Positions 42,937 through 52,090 of a DNA stretch of 64,000 nucleotides are shown here, one piece after another. Where the stretch lies: contig NZ_CP050253.1 in assembly GCF_011745665.1 (NCBI RefSeq), positions 2,393,418-2,457,417 of the forward strand, given 5' to 3'. Source of the stretch: Zophobihabitans entericus (GTDB lineage: Bacteria; Pseudomonadota; Gammaproteobacteria; Enterobacterales; Orbaceae). A program made the position numbers and the translations under genes. Positions within the stretch are counted from its first letter, which is position 1; the number at the start of each line of letters is the position of its first letter. The notes beneath the pieces are model-generated. The model was not told where the DNA came from, ran no database searches, and saw nothing but the letters and a program-made list of their open reading frames with translations.

Positions 42937-45018
42937 TTATTTTTTCCTATTGGCCAAGAATCTATCAATTTGAACAGGAACCACAAAAGGATTTGTATAG
43001 GTCTTCATTCTTGCAAAGCCTTTATCATTACCAGAACTGAATTTTAAAAGTGATGACATAAAGTCAGAAAAATCATAATATTTCCTTAACTCTTTTAATT
43101 CATCTTCATTATTTAAGTGTGCAATAAACCAATTTTGGGTGTTTTTTAGGATATTTGAACTAATTGAGCTGACTTCTTGAGTGGCATAAGCCATACCTAA
43201 ATGAAGTTTAGCCCCTTCTTTTGCTAAACGATTGTATATTTGACTTAAATCTTTATCATCTTTCTTAGGAAAAAGGTTATGTGCTTCTTCAAAATAGAAT
43301 TGAATAAAATTATTAGGAATATTCTTAGTAAATCGGTCCATTGAATCTTCAAAAATTTTACGTGCGATTTTTTCAGAATAGAGGTTTCTGATATTTTCCT
43401 CTCCCTGTGCTAAATCAATAATAATAATTTTCCCTTTTCTTAAGGCATTTAATATTTCAACTTCAAACGATACATTCGATAATTCAGTATGTAAGTTTTG
43501 AAACTCACGTAATAATCGAAATCCACTATAACTAGCTTGTTTACCTGGTCCAGGTTTTCTGGTCAAAAAAGTTAAAAGTGCTAACATATCTTCATCAAAG
43601 AAATCTTTTTCTTTTTCTTTTTTGTAATCAGCAAATTTTTGTTTATGTTCATCATTTGCTATTGCATCAAATATGTCTTTGAACCATTGAGTTGCCTGAT
43701 CTAAGGTTAAACCATTATGCGGTGCTACATCAGGAATAATTTTATTTATCGTTTTTGCACACCCATAAAATTTAACAGTTGTTCTATCTTGAGGAGGTAA
43801 AAATCCAGCTTCTTTTAAACAACATTTATAAATAGCAATTTTTTTATCATATGCAATAGCTGCATGTTTTTCATCACTTGTTTTATCAGAAGTAGATTTG
43901 CGATATCCTTCAGGTTCATTTAAGTCAATAGTGCAAAAACTTTTAATGTATGTACTACTTTGATCTTGTAATCCCGTTTTTATTAAATTGAACCCAGTTT
44001 GTAAATCATTATAAAAATTAACTTTTAATACTTTAAATCCTAAATCTGTTTTGTCAGTGATTGAATATCTATCAACAATATCCGAATATAATTCAAAAAT
44101 CGCTGTTCCTTCATCTTGAAGATTGGGGTTTGCATATTCACCGTTGATATCAAATATAATTTGCCCAATTGGGTATTGTGGAGCTCCCATTACTGTAAAA
44201 GCAGGTAGATTTGAAAAAGTTTTAGATAATTTTTTCTCAGGAGCTTTCATTGAAATTTCAGCAGTAGCTTCAATTATTTTCTTTACTGTATTTGATTTAC
44301 CAGTTCGAGTCATGCCAAAAAGAGCTGTTCGCTTTCCGATAAAATCTTGAGGACTTATGAATACATCAACATTCGCTATGGATGACTGAAAACGTCTACT
44401 TGAACTATATCTAACAGTTCCAATCTTAAATTCATTTTCATTGCCAGCGATAATATCGCCATCTCTTTGGTTTACAATCTTTTTTAATACATTATCAGTT
44501 GCTTTGTATACACTGTAATTATTTGCAGCATAAAAATTTTCTAGATCTGCACCGAATTCTACTTTTTGAACTTTAGTCTGTTCGCCATCCCGTTCAACAT
44601 CAATTTCTATTTTATAAAAAGCCCCTAATACTCGGCATTGGAGACCAGAAAAACTAAATTCATATCGAGTAAAGTCATCAAGTTTACTTGTTTGAATACT
44701 TCCAGCTCTTCCACTAATATCAGAGCCTTCTTTATAATACTCAATCATGGAGCTAACTACTTCCATATCAGTAGGTAGTTTAGATGGTGTTAATGCTCGC
44801 AAAAGAAGAGCTTCTTCTACCCCATCTTCACCATCATAAAAAGCAAGAAGAAAAGTACCTTGCGGTATGCCTTTAACACGATGTTTCCATGCATCTGAAA
44901 CCAATATTTGTGCATTTTCATAATCTAGATAAAATGGTCGACCAACAAATAGCTCTTCATTCCGACCTTCTTTAAAGATGTCGACATCTACAATACCTTT
45001 AATTTTTTGCGTTATCAT
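42937..45018 (-). CDS. herA: HerA-type hexameric DNA translocase
   Basis: 693 residues. An N-terminal beta-barrel (HAS-like, 1-170), Walker A FGMTRTGKSNTVKK (about 232-245), a Walker B-type FIQFYFEEAHNLFP (about 570-583) and a sensor-like GMAYATQEVSSIS (about 607). This is the FtsK/HerA class that pumps duplex DNA and normally feeds NurA. It is separated by 2 bases from both neighbours, which are the methyltransferase upstream and NurA downstream, so the three proteins are probably one functional unit. Longer than archaeal HerA by ~200 residues. Confidence 0.9.
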   Translation of the reverse strand: MITQKIKGIVDVDIFKEGRNEELFVGRPFYLDYENAQILVSDAWKHRVKGIPQGTFLLAFYDGEDGVEEALLLRALTPSKLPTDMEVVSSMIEYYKEGSDISGRAGSIQTSKLDDFTRYEFSFSGLQCRVLGAFYKIEIDVERDGEQTKVQKVEFGADLENFYAANNYSVYKATDNVLKKIVNQRDGDIIAGNENEFKIGTVRYSSSRRFQSSIANVDVFISPQDFIGKRTALFGMTRTGKSNTVKKIIEATAEISMKAPEKKLSKTFSNLPAFTVMGAPQYPIGQIIFDINGEYANPNLQDEGTAIFELYSDIVDRYSITDKTDLGFKVLKVNFYNDLQTGFNLIKTGLQDQSSTYIKSFCTIDLNEPEGYRKSTSDKTSDEKHAAIAYDKKIAIYKCCLKEAGFLPPQDRTTVKFYGCAKTINKIIPDVAPHNGLTLDQATQWFKDIFDAIANDEHKQKFADYKKEKEKDFFDEDMLALLTFLTRKPGPGKQASYSGFRLLREFQNLHTELSNVSFEVEILNALRKGKIIIIDLAQGEENIRNLYSEKIARKIFEDSMDRFTKNIPNNFIQFYFEEAHNLFPKKDDKDLSQIYNRLAKEGAKLHLGMAYATQEVSSISSNILKNTQNWFIAHLNNEDELKELRKYYDFSDFMSSLLKFSSGNDKGFARMKTYTNPFVVPVQIDRFLANRKK

Positions 45019-45020
45019 GT

Positions 45021-46013
45021 TTACATTCCATCCTTGCGATTTATTTTTAACTTAGAATTCAGTTCTGGATCTTCAAAACGAACAATGGAATCAGAAGCAT
45101 ATTTTTCATTTGCTTCTATTGCTATCCACTGACGTTTATATTTTTCAGCGCAATATCCCGTCGTATTGCTTCCAGCAAAGGGATCTAAAATTAAATCATT
45201 TTCATCAGTGAGAAATTCTGTAAAGAAATTGATTAATCCACTATTCATTCTTGCTGGATGAGGAGTAATACCTGATTGTTTACATTTTTTTAAATAATAA
45301 TCATTAGATATGGTGTTAGAAAAACTCAAAACATTATGAGGAAGCCTAACCTCACGGTTTGAGTCTATATCTTCTAATTCAAACAAATTATGGGCAATAC
45401 TGCCTCCATTGTCCTTGGTGAAAGCAGATGGGCTTATATTATGCTCAGAAGGTCTTTTCCCAGAATTAAATTTTTGTGTTTGCAGCAGTCTTTCCATACT
45501 TTTTGAATATGGTCTCAGAACTTTTGAATTATCAGCTTTAGGAAAATCACTTTTTGCCATCCACCAAACATGTGTATAGCTATCTACAGTTCTTAGTCTA
45601 TTAACTGTAACCCATTGTGCTGGGGAAGGTAATCGAGAAGGGTTATAACAAATAAATTCTTGTATCAATCTTAGACCTGCATCAGGATGATTAACGAGCC
45701 CAAAGAGACACTCGAGATGTAATAAAGATTGAACTGGTCGTTCTGGTTCCCAAGCATTACCTATTTCAATAACTAACGAACCATCATCAGCGAGTAAGTC
45801 TGAAAAAATAGGAGCTAAACTTATAAACCAATTGTAATACTCTTTTCCCTGAAGATTGCCATATTGTTTTTTGTTATTCAATGGAAATGGGGGAGATGTT
45901 ATTATCAAGTTAAATTTATTTTTATAATGTTTTCTTAAATAACTTTGTGAAATTTTCACTGAGTCGCCAACCAGTAATTTTCCATATTTAGTTCTATACA
46001 GTTCCGATTTCAT
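45021..46013 (-). CDS. Beta-class DNA methyltransferase (probably N4-cytosine) linked to HerA-NurA
   Basis: 330 residues. Motif order is catalytic first: LIITSPPFPLNNKKQYGN (about 37-54), with the TSPPF typical of N4-cytosine enzymes and close to M.PvuII in my memory. The AdoMet site comes last: LILDPFAGSNTTGYCAE (about 283-299). It is the first gene of the operon. It probably marks host DNA so that the HerA-NurA pair degrades only unmodified DNA. No separate restriction enzyme or specificity subunit is present. Confidence 0.88.
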   Translation of the reverse strand: MKSELYRTKYGKLLVGDSVKISQSYLRKHYKNKFNLIITSPPFPLNNKKQYGNLQGKEYYNWFISLAPIFSDLLADDGSLVIEIGNAWEPERPVQSLLHLECLFGLVNHPDAGLRLIQEFICYNPSRLPSPAQWVTVNRLRTVDSYTHVWWMAKSDFPKADNSKVLRPYSKSMERLLQTQKFNSGKRPSEHNISPSAFTKDNGGSIAHNLFELEDIDSNREVRLPHNVLSFSNTISNDYYLKKCKQSGITPHPARMNSGLINFFTEFLTDENDLILDPFAGSNTTGYCAEKYKRQWIAIEANEKYASDSIVRFEDPELNSKLKINRKDGM

Positions 46014-46148
46014 TCCAGTAATTCCACTTTTAATTTAAATTTAACAGTATTATATAATAGCTTCATACCTTATCCATAATAAATATAGTTTTTATTTACA
46101 TGAAATAATTAAAATTAATGGCAATAATTTTTGATTTAATCCAGAACT

Positions 46149-47027
46149 TCATTTATTTGATATTAATCTATAAACCGTTTTCACATACCTCCCCCTTCCA
46201 TCCCCATGCCCCAAATCCATCGAAACCTTCGCTTGAGCTTCTTTTATGCTTAACCCTTGTTCTAAATAATGTACCATCACTTCCTGTGCCCAAGCATAAC
46301 GCAGACTATGTGGAGCATACTTTCCAGATAAACCCAATAACCTCGTCTGATTACGCCAATAAGTCATGGCTGTTTTAAGATTGGGTTTCTTAATAAGTTT
46401 GCCATTTTGTTCTTTAGCAATACTCAGAGCTAAATTAACTGTTTGCAGCAGTTCTTCATGATTTAATACTAGAGAATCTCTGGCTCGACCACCTTTAGTA
46501 CCAAACACCACATTGACATGGGTTTTACCTTGTTCCAGTGTTTTTTGCCATGTTTTTAAAGAATGAATACTTTGTACTGCTTCTTCTGAACGTAACCCCA
46601 ATTGTCTGGCCAGTTGCATAGTGACAGCCAAACCTCTATCTTTCATTATGGCTTGTTCCATAATCTGTTGAAACAATTCATTAGGTATCGCTTCTTTTGT
46701 GCCAGCACGACTGGCATGGCCAATACCTAAGTTTTGATTATTGATTCGTTCTAAATCAGCGAGCTTTTCTCGTCCAGCTTGTCTGAGCAAAGCCCGAATA
46801 GCAGCCATTTCATTTTGTAGGGTTCGTTTGCCTATACCATGTGCTAATCGGTCGGTAATATAACCCTCAATATGTTTACTCTTTAAATGTTCAATGCTCT
46901 TAATCTGGATATTCATCTTTTGCAAATAATCACAAAAATACTGGGCAATCCGAATACGATCATGAACCGTTTTATAACTACCACTGGCTTGTTTGGCTAA
47001 TTGAAACATCATCGGTTTTAACTTCAT
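46149..47027 (-). CDS. Tyrosine recombinase (Integrase_1 type), copy 2
   Basis: 292 residues from the ATG at 47027 (RBS AGGAAAAG). Near-identical to 24692-25558 but on the opposite strand. Catalytic candidates are conserved: ARQLGLRSEEA, HSLRYAW, LGHGDGRGRY and the Tyr of KTVYR. The homology with copy 1 ends within the last codons, so the recombinase 3' end marks one edge of the duplicated cassette. It ends 135 bases from the methyltransferase start. Confidence 0.88.
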   Translation of the reverse strand: MKLKPMMFQLAKQASGSYKTVHDRIRIAQYFCDYLQKMNIQIKSIEHLKSKHIEGYITDRLAHGIGKRTLQNEMAAIRALLRQAGREKLADLERINNQNLGIGHASRAGTKEAIPNELFQQIMEQAIMKDRGLAVTMQLARQLGLRSEEAVQSIHSLKTWQKTLEQGKTHVNVVFGTKGGRARDSLVLNHEELLQTVNLALSIAKEQNGKLIKKPNLKTAMTYWRNQTRLLGLSGKYAPHSLRYAWAQEVMVHYLEQGLSIKEAQAKVSMDLGHGDGRGRYVKTVYRLISNK

Positions 47028-47333
47028 TTTTCTTTTCCTGTTTAGTGACACAAAAAACTCTGGTGCGTGTTAATTGGAAAGAAATCCTGTTTTATTCCTT
47101 TCCCTGAACGATACCTGTGCACCAAAGCGAATCAGTGTTGAGGTATATGGGGCACGGTGATGTACTCAGTACAGCCGCCTGTTTACACAGGTGAATCCCC
47201 ACAGGTTATAAAACCTGTCATTGGTATCGTCAGTCCTCCTTAAAATGATAAAAATCAGTGAAAAATGATGTGTCACACGCTCATAATGAACGGAAACATT
47301 AATGAAATAAGCCCTGAAAGGGTATGAGTTGTC

Positions 47334-47371
47334 GGCGTCACTTTTTCGCTTTACGCTTTTAAAGTGACGCC
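47334..47371. other. GGCGTCACTTT hairpin in recombinase leader, copy 2
   Basis: GGCGTCACTTT and AAAGTGACGCC form the same 11-bp stem as at 24342-24379. Confidence 0.6.
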
Positions 47372-47911
47372 TTCGTGCCAGTGAGCACATAAAAAATGGT
47401 GCACCACATGAATGTGATGTTTGATTGAATCAGCCAAAAGGCATAAGAGTATCTTGGCGCAATAATGCCAATAGAAAAATTACTGGATGGATACAGTCGC
47501 AAAATGAAAATAGACTCAGGTGCATATGAAGACGTATTCAATATGCACATTGAGCTGATGATTAAAATATGTTGCGCCAAACGCAAATTAATATAAATAA
47601 GTTCAATCTGTTTTACACAGACCAGTAACTCGCAGAATTCGTTACTTTGGGCTGGTTTCATTCGATATGGGTAACCGAACAGCACTTTCAGAAACTCTAA
47701 TATGCTTTTTTCGCCCCTTTCTACTCAAAGTTAGACCAGATACTTAAAGGGGAACTGTACCTCTGGGATGTGTTCCATTCAAACCGAAGTTTGAAACAGG
47801 CAATTAAAGGAACGATGCCTCTGGGCTTGCACTCAACGAGTGCTATAAGTGAAGTGATTATAACGAGGTAAAATCAGGCTTTCAAGTAGTTTTTGGGGGA
47901 TGTACACTTAA

Positions 47912-47937
47912 TGGAAGACTACGCACGTCAGTGGAAT
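47912..47937. repeat. 26-bp inverted repeat, right copy
   Basis: Exact reverse complement of 37784-37809. It lies precisely in the part of the recombinase leader that is not shared with copy 1. Confidence 0.85.
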
Positions 47938-47971
47938 GAAAATATTTTTTCTGACGCGCTTTTGCTTGTCG

Positions 47972-48015
47972 TCTACGTTTAGATTTGTATTAAAAAATAC
48001 AAATCTAAACGTAGA
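47972..48015. terminator. Long hairpin after the 73-aa gene, copy 2
   Basis: TCTACGTTTAGATTTGTATT pairs with its complement around AAAA. The arms differ from 23817-23860 in a compensatory way. Confidence 0.65.
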
Positions 48016-48027
48016 TTAGCTAATTTA

Positions 48028-48249
48028 TCAATTAATGGGAGAAGAAACCATGATGAATTCTTTTTTTCCAATTTCAACCTGATAACAATCACGTAAGATT
48101 GTTAGTTTTTCTTTTAATAAGGTAAACAGTACTTCTTTTGAGCGCGAATGCTCTGATCCATCAATCACGTCAATCAAAGCATGACATTGTTCAATGAGTT
48201 CTTCCGTGTCAGGATATTCGAGACAACCTTGGGGAATTTGTATTGACAT
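48028..48249 (-). CDS. Conserved 73-aa cassette protein, copy 2
   Basis: 73 residues, about 85% identical by eye to 23568-23789, with the same leader (GATCA repeats and AAGGATAAAG RBS). It lies between the immunity gene and the recombinase leader, as in the left cassette. The two copies are far more alike than the toxin or immunity genes beside them, so this gene is part of the constant frame. Confidence 0.75.
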   Translation of the reverse strand: MSIQIPQGCLEYPDTEELIEQCHALIDVIDGSEHSRSKEVLFTLLKEKLTILRDCYQVEIGKKEFIMVSSPIN

Positions 48250-48389
48250 ACTTTATCCTTAAATCAATTTTTATTTAGGGAGATCATTATTTTCTTAAGC
48301 ATTATCAATAACTAAACATAAAATGTGAAATCGTTTTGAGCGATCAATTATCTCTATATTGATCGGTAAAAATGATCTTTAAATGAAGG

Positions 48390-48866
48390 TTATTTTTCAG
48401 GGAAAGGCATTTCTCGTCTAAAGTCTTCCATTGTTGATAAGTCTTTACCTTCAACCATTTGTTGACACTCACGCCAGAATTTTAAAACAGTTCTGTATTG
48501 ATTAAAGGTGAATTGTTGTGGTTCACCACCGCTATCAGGATCAATAGAGTATTCAGTATATTCATTGGTAATCGCCATATGCCCAGGCAAAGCAACTGGA
48601 GGACAAAGCCATATTTGTTTCGCATTCATATCCCAATCAGCAAAACGTGGGTCTTGTGGCTGGTATTCTCCGTGTTCTACTTTTTGTAACAGTTCCTCAA
48701 AAGAGGCATCTTCTTTTTCACTTGTTGAATGTTCTACTATAAAATCTAATAATGTTAGGCCTATAGCCCTGTCTAGTTTTACATTATCACTTTTTAAAAC
48801 TAGCTGTTGAATATAGTCACCCTCTTCAAACTTGAAAAGTTTAAATACTAAAGATTTATGGCTCAT
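48390..48866 (-). CDS. Putative immunity protein for the EndoU-like toxin
   Basis: 158 residues, soluble, acidic, with no signal peptide. It overlaps the end of the effector gene by 11 bases, so it is translationally coupled, which is the classic toxin-immunity arrangement. It is unrelated to the membrane protein in the equivalent place of the left cassette. A cytoplasmic immunity protein fits a nuclease toxin that acts on RNA in the cytoplasm. The family is not recognised. Confidence 0.7.
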   Translation of the reverse strand: MSHKSLVFKLFKFEEGDYIQQLVLKSDNVKLDRAIGLTLLDFIVEHSTSEKEDASFEELLQKVEHGEYQPQDPRFADWDMNAKQIWLCPPVALPGHMAITNEYTEYSIDPDSGGEPQQFTFNQYRTVLKFWRECQQMVEGKDLSTMEDFRREMPFPEK

Positions 48867-51060
48867 ATTTAGGGTAACCTCTCCATTGTTTGACAGTACC
48901 TATAGGTTCATTGAAAATAAATTTTACATCACTTGATTTACCTTGCCAGATACCTTTTGTTTCATCTATTAACTTTTTATTCTCAAAAGCGTGGCTCATC
49001 TCAAGTTTACTTCGAGTAACAGACCAATCGGCAGGTGTTAAAGTGGATTTAGCACCATTATTGGTTTTTAAGTAAAAAGGCTCTCCATCCACTTGTCGCA
49101 TACCCACTTTAGCCTTAATCGTACCATTACTGCCGACTGGCTCCAATAGCTCTGTAATGACCAAATCAGGCGAACGTGTAAAATGCCCGCCTTGTACTTT
49201 TCCCCTACCATTTTCAAAAATCCGAACATCTGCCTCAATATGTTTAAAATCAATATCCTGTTGATGCTTACGATAACTTTCTAAAGTCTGCTGAAAGTGA
49301 CTAGGCTCTTTTGCTCGTTCCGCAAACTGACTGTAAATTTGTTTTTCTTTATGAATCGATAATTGTACATCTTGATGACGTTCTGACCAGTTACTAAAGG
49401 TTTGCTTATCTTGTGCGATTTTTTTGCTGACTTCTGTCACGGTACTGAGGTTTTGTTTTGAGATTGCCAGCTGAGGGGATACAGGTCGTAATTCAAAGCC
49501 TAATGCGCCTGTTTGATAACGCATCATACCAGTTGGCAAGACAACAGGTTTTACTGTAACACCATAACCACCATATCTTGTGGCTGCTTTACCCATTGCT
49601 AAACCAGCAGTTACACCACCAGCCAGTTCAGCAAAATCTCCATAACGACCTTGCATCAAAGCTGTTGTGCCGTGATAGCTGGTCACGCCAATGCCTGTAA
49701 TAGGGTTACTCTGTAGCAATAATTCAGTTTGTGATGTGCCATTCTTATAAGCCTCAGCAGTACCACTTTTCATTTCAGGTAACCACATATCGGCACCTTG
49801 CTTATTACCTAAATAGTTATAAGTCACCGCAGCGCCTGCGACAGACATATCCCTGACCTGTAATACAGGCTCAACCACAAAGCCTTTTATTCCATTGACT
49901 AAACCTTGCCCAAATCGCTCGCTATAACTGGTTGATTGATGATATTCAGTCGGTAGATATTGATTGACCAATACGCGGTGTTTGAGTTGGTCTTCAAAAG
50001 AATTACGTGCCATTGATTCTTGTGGTTTAAATAAACTACTTAATATCTCATTGCTTTTCTGTTGTTCAAGGTTTTGTCTTTGTTGCTGTTGAATTTGAGC
50101 TTGAATAGTGTCAATTTGTTGATTGATTTTGGTTTGGCTACTCATTTGTTGTTTGGCAAGTAATTCGTTTTCTTTTAGTTGTTCCTGTGTGTAAATACTT
50201 GGGTCATAGCTATATTCTTTATTTGGTTTGATGTTGGGGACTAAATGCTGGTGCGCTTCTTTAAGCTGAATATCTTTTATTTGTCCTGAACGGTATAAAT
50301 GCCCTAAAGCTGCCTCAGGATTGTCGGGGTCTAATTGTTTGGCAATAGACATGCCACTATCACCACTTTTGGCAATTGAAGTACTTATGGTTTGTTCAGG
50401 CTCTTTCTCAGGTACAGCGTGTTTGATGTCTTCTTTAGGCTGATATTGTGCCAAAAGAGCCTGAGTATCTAATTTAATGCTTTTATGAGGTGAGCCTACC
50501 AAGAGTTGAATCTGTTCCTTATTGATATCCACATAATGTACTTTAGGTGGGTGACCTGCATGGTCATCAATACTAAAACCTACCGCTTGCATTAATACTT
50601 GCTGTTCATGTTTGGGAAAAGGGGCTAGTTTTTCATGAATATGATGATGATAAATTGACTTATTAATCTCATTTAAGCGTTTATCGTCAGGCAAAGGACG
50701 TTCTAAGATATCTTGTTGTTTAGGCTGTTGTTGTGTCAGGGTTTGCTGGATATTAATATGAGCGGTTTTATCTCTGCCAACAAATGCCACTAAATATGTG
50801 CCATCTTTAGAATACCCAATTTTAACAATATCATCATGACCACTTTTTTTAGCCACTTCTTCTGATAGGGCATCACTTAATTGTTTTTGTTGTTCCTGAG
50901 TAAAGTCTTTGAGTAGCTGATTTTTATCTAAGTGTTGTTGAACGTCTTCAGCGGCTTCTGGTAGTTTTTGTTGTACACGCTGTAACTCTTCTTGCTCTTG
51001 TAGCCAACGCTGTTGTTGGAGCAATTCTAAATCTATTTCTAGGCGTGGGCGATCTTCCAT
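48856..51060 (-). CDS. Polymorphic effector with EndoU-like C-terminal RNase domain
   Basis: 734 residues. Residues 1-100 and 110-210 are two related domains, the second with VHYVDINKEQIQLLVGSPHK, each of XVIPCD-like pattern. A LysM-like block follows (about 235-290, SIAKQLDPDNPEAALGHLYR), then a coiled coil, a Gly/Ala-rich pre-toxin region (about 375-500) and the toxin (about 605-734). EndoU-type residues are visible: His in FKHIEADV, GGHF, Lys in TIKAKVGM and STLTPADWS. No signal peptide. The N-terminus is shared with 21685-23058. Confidence 0.75.
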   Translation of the reverse strand: MEDRPRLEIDLELLQQQRWLQEQEELQRVQQKLPEAAEDVQQHLDKNQLLKDFTQEQQKQLSDALSEEVAKKSGHDDIVKIGYSKDGTYLVAFVGRDKTAHINIQQTLTQQQPKQQDILERPLPDDKRLNEINKSIYHHHIHEKLAPFPKHEQQVLMQAVGFSIDDHAGHPPKVHYVDINKEQIQLLVGSPHKSIKLDTQALLAQYQPKEDIKHAVPEKEPEQTISTSIAKSGDSGMSIAKQLDPDNPEAALGHLYRSGQIKDIQLKEAHQHLVPNIKPNKEYSYDPSIYTQEQLKENELLAKQQMSSQTKINQQIDTIQAQIQQQQRQNLEQQKSNEILSSLFKPQESMARNSFEDQLKHRVLVNQYLPTEYHQSTSYSERFGQGLVNGIKGFVVEPVLQVRDMSVAGAAVTYNYLGNKQGADMWLPEMKSGTAEAYKNGTSQTELLLQSNPITGIGVTSYHGTTALMQGRYGDFAELAGGVTAGLAMGKAATRYGGYGVTVKPVVLPTGMMRYQTGALGFELRPVSPQLAISKQNLSTVTEVSKKIAQDKQTFSNWSERHQDVQLSIHKEKQIYSQFAERAKEPSHFQQTLESYRKHQQDIDFKHIEADVRIFENGRGKVQGGHFTRSPDLVITELLEPVGSNGTIKAKVGMRQVDGEPFYLKTNNGAKSTLTPADWSVTRSKLEMSHAFENKKLIDETKGIWQGKSSDVKFIFNEPIGTVKQWRGYPKYEP

Positions 51061-51205
51061 GGAGCAATGAGGTAAAGAAGAGGATTAATGACATCAAGAT
51101 TGTACAATAGCTTATATGCAGTATGGTTTGAAAAATAGTAAAACAATCAAATTAAACTCAGTTATGCTGTATTGATACAACGATTACGGTAAGTCTAAAG
51201 AAACA

Positions 51206-51649
51206 TTATTGTACATTTTGAATCACATTAAAATATCGAGATAACGAAAAAGGACGTTTGACAACTAAAGATAGTGTGCCAGAGAATAAATGACGGATCT
51301 CTTTTTTAGGCGTTTTAAATAATTCTAAAGTCCAACCCCCTTCTACCATAAATTCAAAAGAAATCGTGTTTTTAGAATGAATGATTAAATCAGAGAAGAT
51401 TCCTGAACGACACATCCGAGATATTTTTGCTTGATCAACAGTACAGTTTTGTTGAGTATCTATCAGATAAATGAATAACTCGTCTTCACCTTCAAATGGG
51501 TAGTCCTCGATGAGAAATAATAAAATATAACGTTCATCAAATAAAAGAGCCGCCTCTAACCATCTACCCTCAACACTAACTAAGCTATCGATACCATCAA
51601 TTTCTATCGTATTGTGATTGAGTGTTACATTGGTTAATTTTTTGATCAT
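51206..51649 (-). CDS. Putative immunity-type protein, paralogue of 18821-19258
   Basis: 147 residues, soluble, more than half identical by eye to 18821-19258 in the same order of blocks (FDERYILLFLIED, VSFEFMVEGGWTLELF, VKRPFSLSRYFN). Here it lies 145 bases upstream of the EndoU-like effector rather than beside a glycine-zipper gene, so it may be an orphan immunity gene. RBS AAGAGCCGTTT is weak. Confidence 0.65.
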   Translation of the reverse strand: MIKKLTNVTLNHNTIEIDGIDSLVSVEGRWLEAALLFDERYILLFLIEDYPFEGEDELFIYLIDTQQNCTVDQAKISRMCRSGIFSDLIIHSKNTISFEFMVEGGWTLELFKTPKKEIRHLFSGTLSLVVKRPFSLSRYFNVIQNVQ

Positions 51650-51892
51650 AAACGGCTCTTGTTTTTTTATCTACTGCAAATAAATATATTGATACAGTAT
51701 ATGATAAAAACACACCTTTTTTAGTCCATGTGGAAAATAAAACTAGTCCAAAAGAAATCTTATTTTTTTAATTTATATCAATTTGTTATGCTAAATTTTG
51801 TATCAGCTTCTATATGGGTATATGGAGCAAAAACCAAAAGTATTTATTTTCATTAAACTTGAGATAAGAAAAAATTATCTCTTTTAACTAAT

Positions 51893-52038
51893 ATGTCAAT
51901 CAAAGCAGCAAAACCAAAAATATTGAATACACCAAAAAAGATGGGGTTGGCCTATTTTTAAATATTTTACCAAACGGCACTAAACAATAGCTATTTCGTT
52001 TCTCTTGGAAAAAAAGCCAAAAACGTATGTCTCTTTTG
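51893..52038 (+). pseudogene. Relic of a DUF4102 integrase N-terminus
   Basis: The + strand reads MSIKAAKPKILNT, then after a frameshift KKDGVGLFLNILPNGTK, a stop codon, and LFRFSWKKSQKRMS. This follows the arm-binding domain of P4-type integrases (compare DGLFLYIAPNGTKSW in the intact integrase at 38239). Two disruptions in ~50 codons show decay. The rest of 51650-52090 has no other feature. It is probably a scar of an earlier element. Confidence 0.7.
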
Positions 52039-52090
52039 TATTGCATAGGCTATTATGTCATTGATTATTTCGTTTACTTGTCTCTATATC

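Larger units (their letters stand above)
47028..48027. repeat. Long structured leader of recombinase copy 2 (right arm of inverted repeat)
   Basis: About 1 kb without a credible gene, homologous to 23790-24691 in reverse. It includes the GGCGTCACTTT hairpin (47334-47371), the ACAGGTT/AACCTGT hairpin near 47205-47218, TTCAAACCGAAGTTTGAA near 47780, GCACTC-AAC-GAGTGC near 47829-47843 and the long hairpin at 47972-48015. The non-shared stretch contains the 26-bp repeat at 47912-47937 and a TGTACA close to the arm-type repeats. Confidence 0.75.

Noticed and set aside
47166..47685. Two minus-strand ORFs in the right recombinase leader
   Set aside because: They do not align as proteins with the left leader, and the region is better explained as structured DNA or RNA.
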